This document shows positions 12,812 to 14,072 of a stretch of 14,072 nucleotides of DNA, in pieces. This DNA comes from Dehalococcoidia bacterium (GTDB taxonomy: Bacteria; Chloroflexota; Dehalococcoidia; Lucifugimonadales; JAGWBF01), in the NCBI GenBank assembly GCA_021296015.1, contig JAGWBG010000005.1, positions 7,404 to 21,475 of the forward strand, given 5' to 3'. A program made the translations under genes and the position numbers. The notes below the pieces were generated by a model. It saw only the letters and a list, made by a program, of their open reading frames with translations. It searched no databases and was not told where the DNA came from. The stretch's first letter is position 1; every line of letters starts with the position of its first letter.

Positions 12812-13384
12812 ATGGCGCTAGATACTCGTAAACGGTATATGCTCGCAGACCCCACCACCCGGCCCATAGCGGCCAGCTTCACGGGCGCGCAACGGCTGAA
12901 TGACCTGAGAGGCAAGCGGGTGGGCCTGATAGACGACAGCAAGCCCAACGGCAAGGAGATTCTGGAGGAGCTGGCCGACCTGCTGAAGGCCAGGTACGGT
13001 GTTGCCGATGTCATGTACCACCGCAAGCCCTCTGCCTCCAAGCCCGCTGACCCCGAAGTTGTGGCCCGGATGGGCAAGGAGTGTGACTACGCCATCGTAG
13101 CCATCGGCGATTGAGGGTCCTGCAGCGCGTGCAGTGTGCACGACGGAATCCATCTGGAGAAGGTTGGCATCCCCTCAGCCACTATATGCACCGACCCCTT
13201 CAAGGTCACTGCCAGGGCTATGGCCAGCATGTGGGGCGCACCTGAGTATCCCACCATATTCACATCCCACCCCGTCGGCGGCCTGCCCAGGGAAGCCATA
13301 AGGAGCAGGGCGGAGGAGTTGCTGGATGAGGTGGTGGCGGTTCTTACGGGCGTGGAGGCCTCACACCTGACCCCAACGCCGTAA
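12812..13384 (+). CDS. UGSC-family selenoprotein (in-frame TGA read as Sec)
   Basis: Reading through the TGA at 13112-13114 gives one continuous 190-residue frame ending at TAA 13384. The start ATG 12812 has a strong AAGGAGG (12799-12805). The N-terminal half has an alpha/beta start, LRGKRVGLIDDSKPNGKEIL (32-51), and a strand DYAIVAIGD ending at residue 100. Codon 101 is TGA, followed by GSCSACSVHDGIH, so residues 101-104 are U-G-S-C, the motif naming the UGSC (seleno)protein family, in which Cys often replaces Sec. The part after the TGA (VGIPSATICTDPF, then a helical end) continues the same fold and is not noise. Cys104 and Cys107 could form a selenenyl-sulphide or disulphide with Sec101. 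Enzymatic activity is unknown; a redox or reductase role is inferred from the Sec-x-x-Cys arrangement. The alternative, a nonsense-mutated CGSC gene, is less likely given the hairpin after the TGA. Confidence 0.88.
13112..13151 (+). promoter_or_regulatory. Sec UGA codon with putative bacterial SECIS hairpin
   Basis: Directly after the TGA, GGGTCC (13115-13120) pairs with GGA-A-TCC (13145-13151, bulged A13148, one G-U pair). After an asymmetric internal loop (13121-13127 and 13143-13144), CGTGCA (13128-13133) pairs perfectly with TGCACG (13137-13142), closing a GTG apical loop. The hairpin is about 37 nt, begins next to the UGA, and its G-starting apical loop is 19 nt from the UGA. This is the size and placement known for bacterial SECIS elements recognised by SelB. 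The upper part resembles the E. coli fdhF element as I remember it. Folding was done by hand. Confidence 0.7.
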
Positions 13385-13414
13385 GGGGTGATTCCAAGGT
13401 GGCGTCCCAAACCT

Positions 13415-13542
13415 CCTCACCCTTGACGGGACCCGCCTCGGGGGCAGGAGGGATTGACATACTGCCCCGTACTCGATACGGGGTGAGGGTGAATTCTTCT
13501 TGTACCCCTCATCCCAACCTTCTCCCGCAAGGGGAGAAGGGG
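13415..13542. repeat. Tandem hairpin repeat downstream of the UGSC gene
   Basis: CCCCGTA-CTCGA-TACGGGG (13465-13483) is a 7-bp hairpin. CCTTCTCCC-GCAAG-GGGAGAAGG (13518-13540) is a perfect 9-bp hairpin. CCTCACCC (13415-13422) and GGGTGAGG (13481-13488) form a longer-range inverted repeat. The sequence looks like a dispersed intergenic repeat. The 9-bp hairpin could end transcription from either side of this convergent gap, but no T-run follows it, so a classic intrinsic terminator is not supported. It lies between the UGSC stop and the convergent DinB-fold gene. Confidence 0.5.
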
Positions 13543-13594
13543 TTCCGTATCTTGGGGCACAATATAGATGATAGTGTGCTCTCGTCCCCCAATA

Positions 13595-14072
13595 TCAGAC
13601 AGGGCTGCCCTGGAGACCTTGAAGCCCCTTCAGGAGCCATATTTCCCCCAGGTGAGAGAACCCGTGGGTGAGGATGGGAGTCCCAAGGATATGCTCAATG
13701 GTCAGTTCACCCAAGGGCCTTACGTTCATCACCTGACCCAGGTCGTCGTCGGTAATGGTGTCCAGGTAAGACTGGGTCTCCTTCCACACCTCGCTCATGT
13801 AGGTACGGAATGCGGGAATATCCGAGATTCGCAGCGCTACGGCGTCCTCCAGGCTCATGCCTGTGCCCTGAGACCGCGAGTCAAGCCCAAACCGCTCGTC
13901 CCACTTCCCCTCCATCCATACCGTCGGCCTGCGCTGTTGCAGCACGAAGCGCACTAGATTGTCGACCGTACGGGTATAATGCCAGGCGATGAACGCGATG
14001 TGATTCCCATTGTCGTTGCGCCTCCAGTGGGCCTGTTCCTGGGACAAATCTCTCATAGCCTCGTCCAGTGAG
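13595..14072 (-). CDS. DinB-fold protein, 5' end beyond the window
   Basis: The frame is open to the right edge. The ATG at 14056 is probably internal, since the five codons before it (SLDEA) continue the family-typical first helix (SLDEAMRDLSQEQAHWR). At least 153 residues of a DinB/YfiT four-helix protein are visible. GNHIAFIAWHYTR gives the first His ligand, and THGFSHLGEI near the C-terminus supplies an HxxxH pair, so the three-His metal site of DinB-fold thiol transferases looks complete. It differs here from the paralogue at 7829-8356, which has Asp at the first position of that pair. A metal-dependent small-thiol transferase role is possible but not proven. It converges on the UGSC gene across a 210-bp gap with hairpin repeats. 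Confidence 0.8.
   Translation of the reverse strand, partial: SLDEAMRDLSQEQAHWRRNDNGNHIAFIAWHYTRTVDNLVRFVLQQRRPTVWMEGKWDERFGLDSRSQGTGMSLEDAVALRISDIPAFRTYMSEVWKETQSYLDTITDDDLGQVMNVRPLGELTIEHILGTPILTHGFSHLGEIWLLKGLQGLQGSPV

Noticed and set aside
13112..13114. TGA as a true stop, leaving a 100-aa protein and a separate 82-aa ORF at 13136
   Set aside because: The second ORF has no ribosome site and starts inside the conserved segment. The UGSC motif and hairpin support read-through as Sec.

Overview
The window looks like a piece of a free-living, moderately GC-rich bacterial chromosome. The best guess is an uncultured Chloroflexota member of the Dehalococcoidia/SAR202 type, but this rests only on gene style: VOC proteins, alpha/beta hydrolases, MmgE/PrpD, DinB-fold proteins, a UGSC protein, dispersed hairpin repeats, and frequent TTG/GTG starts behind strong AGGAGG sites. 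No marker gene settles the taxonomy. There is no rRNA, tRNA, CRISPR array, transposase or phage gene.

Layout. 1-370: no supported gene, but a promoter and a structured leader. 371-832 (+): VOC metalloenzyme. 870-1505 (-): signal peptidase I. 1604-1811: a MITE-like element with terminal inverted repeats and a 10-bp flanking direct repeat, just upstream of a RidA-family gene with an unusual N-terminus (1827-2336, +). 2363-4665 (-): an MmgE/PrpD gene followed by an alpha/beta-hydrolase-fold gene that lacks the usual Ser and His catalytic residues. 4680-5073: divergent intergenic region with an extended -10 promoter, then a second alpha/beta hydrolase with an intact triad (5074-5883, +). 5908-6696 (-): crotonase-family protein. 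6841-6945: dispersed-type hairpin repeat. 7062-7832 (+): fmdB-like zinc ribbon plus dtd (D-aminoacyl-tRNA deacylase), both with TTG starts. 7829-9712 (-): operon of VOC protein, nadC and a DinB-fold protein. 9850-11607 (+): gatC-gatA, divergent from that operon. 11693-13384 (+): a two-gene unit of a 357-aa protein of unknown function and a UGSC-family protein. 13415-13542: tandem hairpins. 13595-14072 (-): a second DinB-fold gene cut by the window edge.

The most interesting point is the UGSC gene. Naive gene calling breaks it into two ORFs at an in-frame TGA (13112-13114). Read through, it is one 190-residue protein with the motif U-G-S-C at residues 101-104, a strong Shine-Dalgarno site and, directly after the TGA, a foldable 37-nt hairpin of the size and layout of a bacterial SECIS element. 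It is best annotated as a selenoprotein, probably working with the gene in front of it.

The remaining genes mix housekeeping functions (translation quality control, Gln/Asn-tRNA amidation, NAD synthesis, protein secretion) with small-molecule catabolic enzymes. Three families (VOC, alpha/beta hydrolase, DinB) each occur twice within 14 kb.
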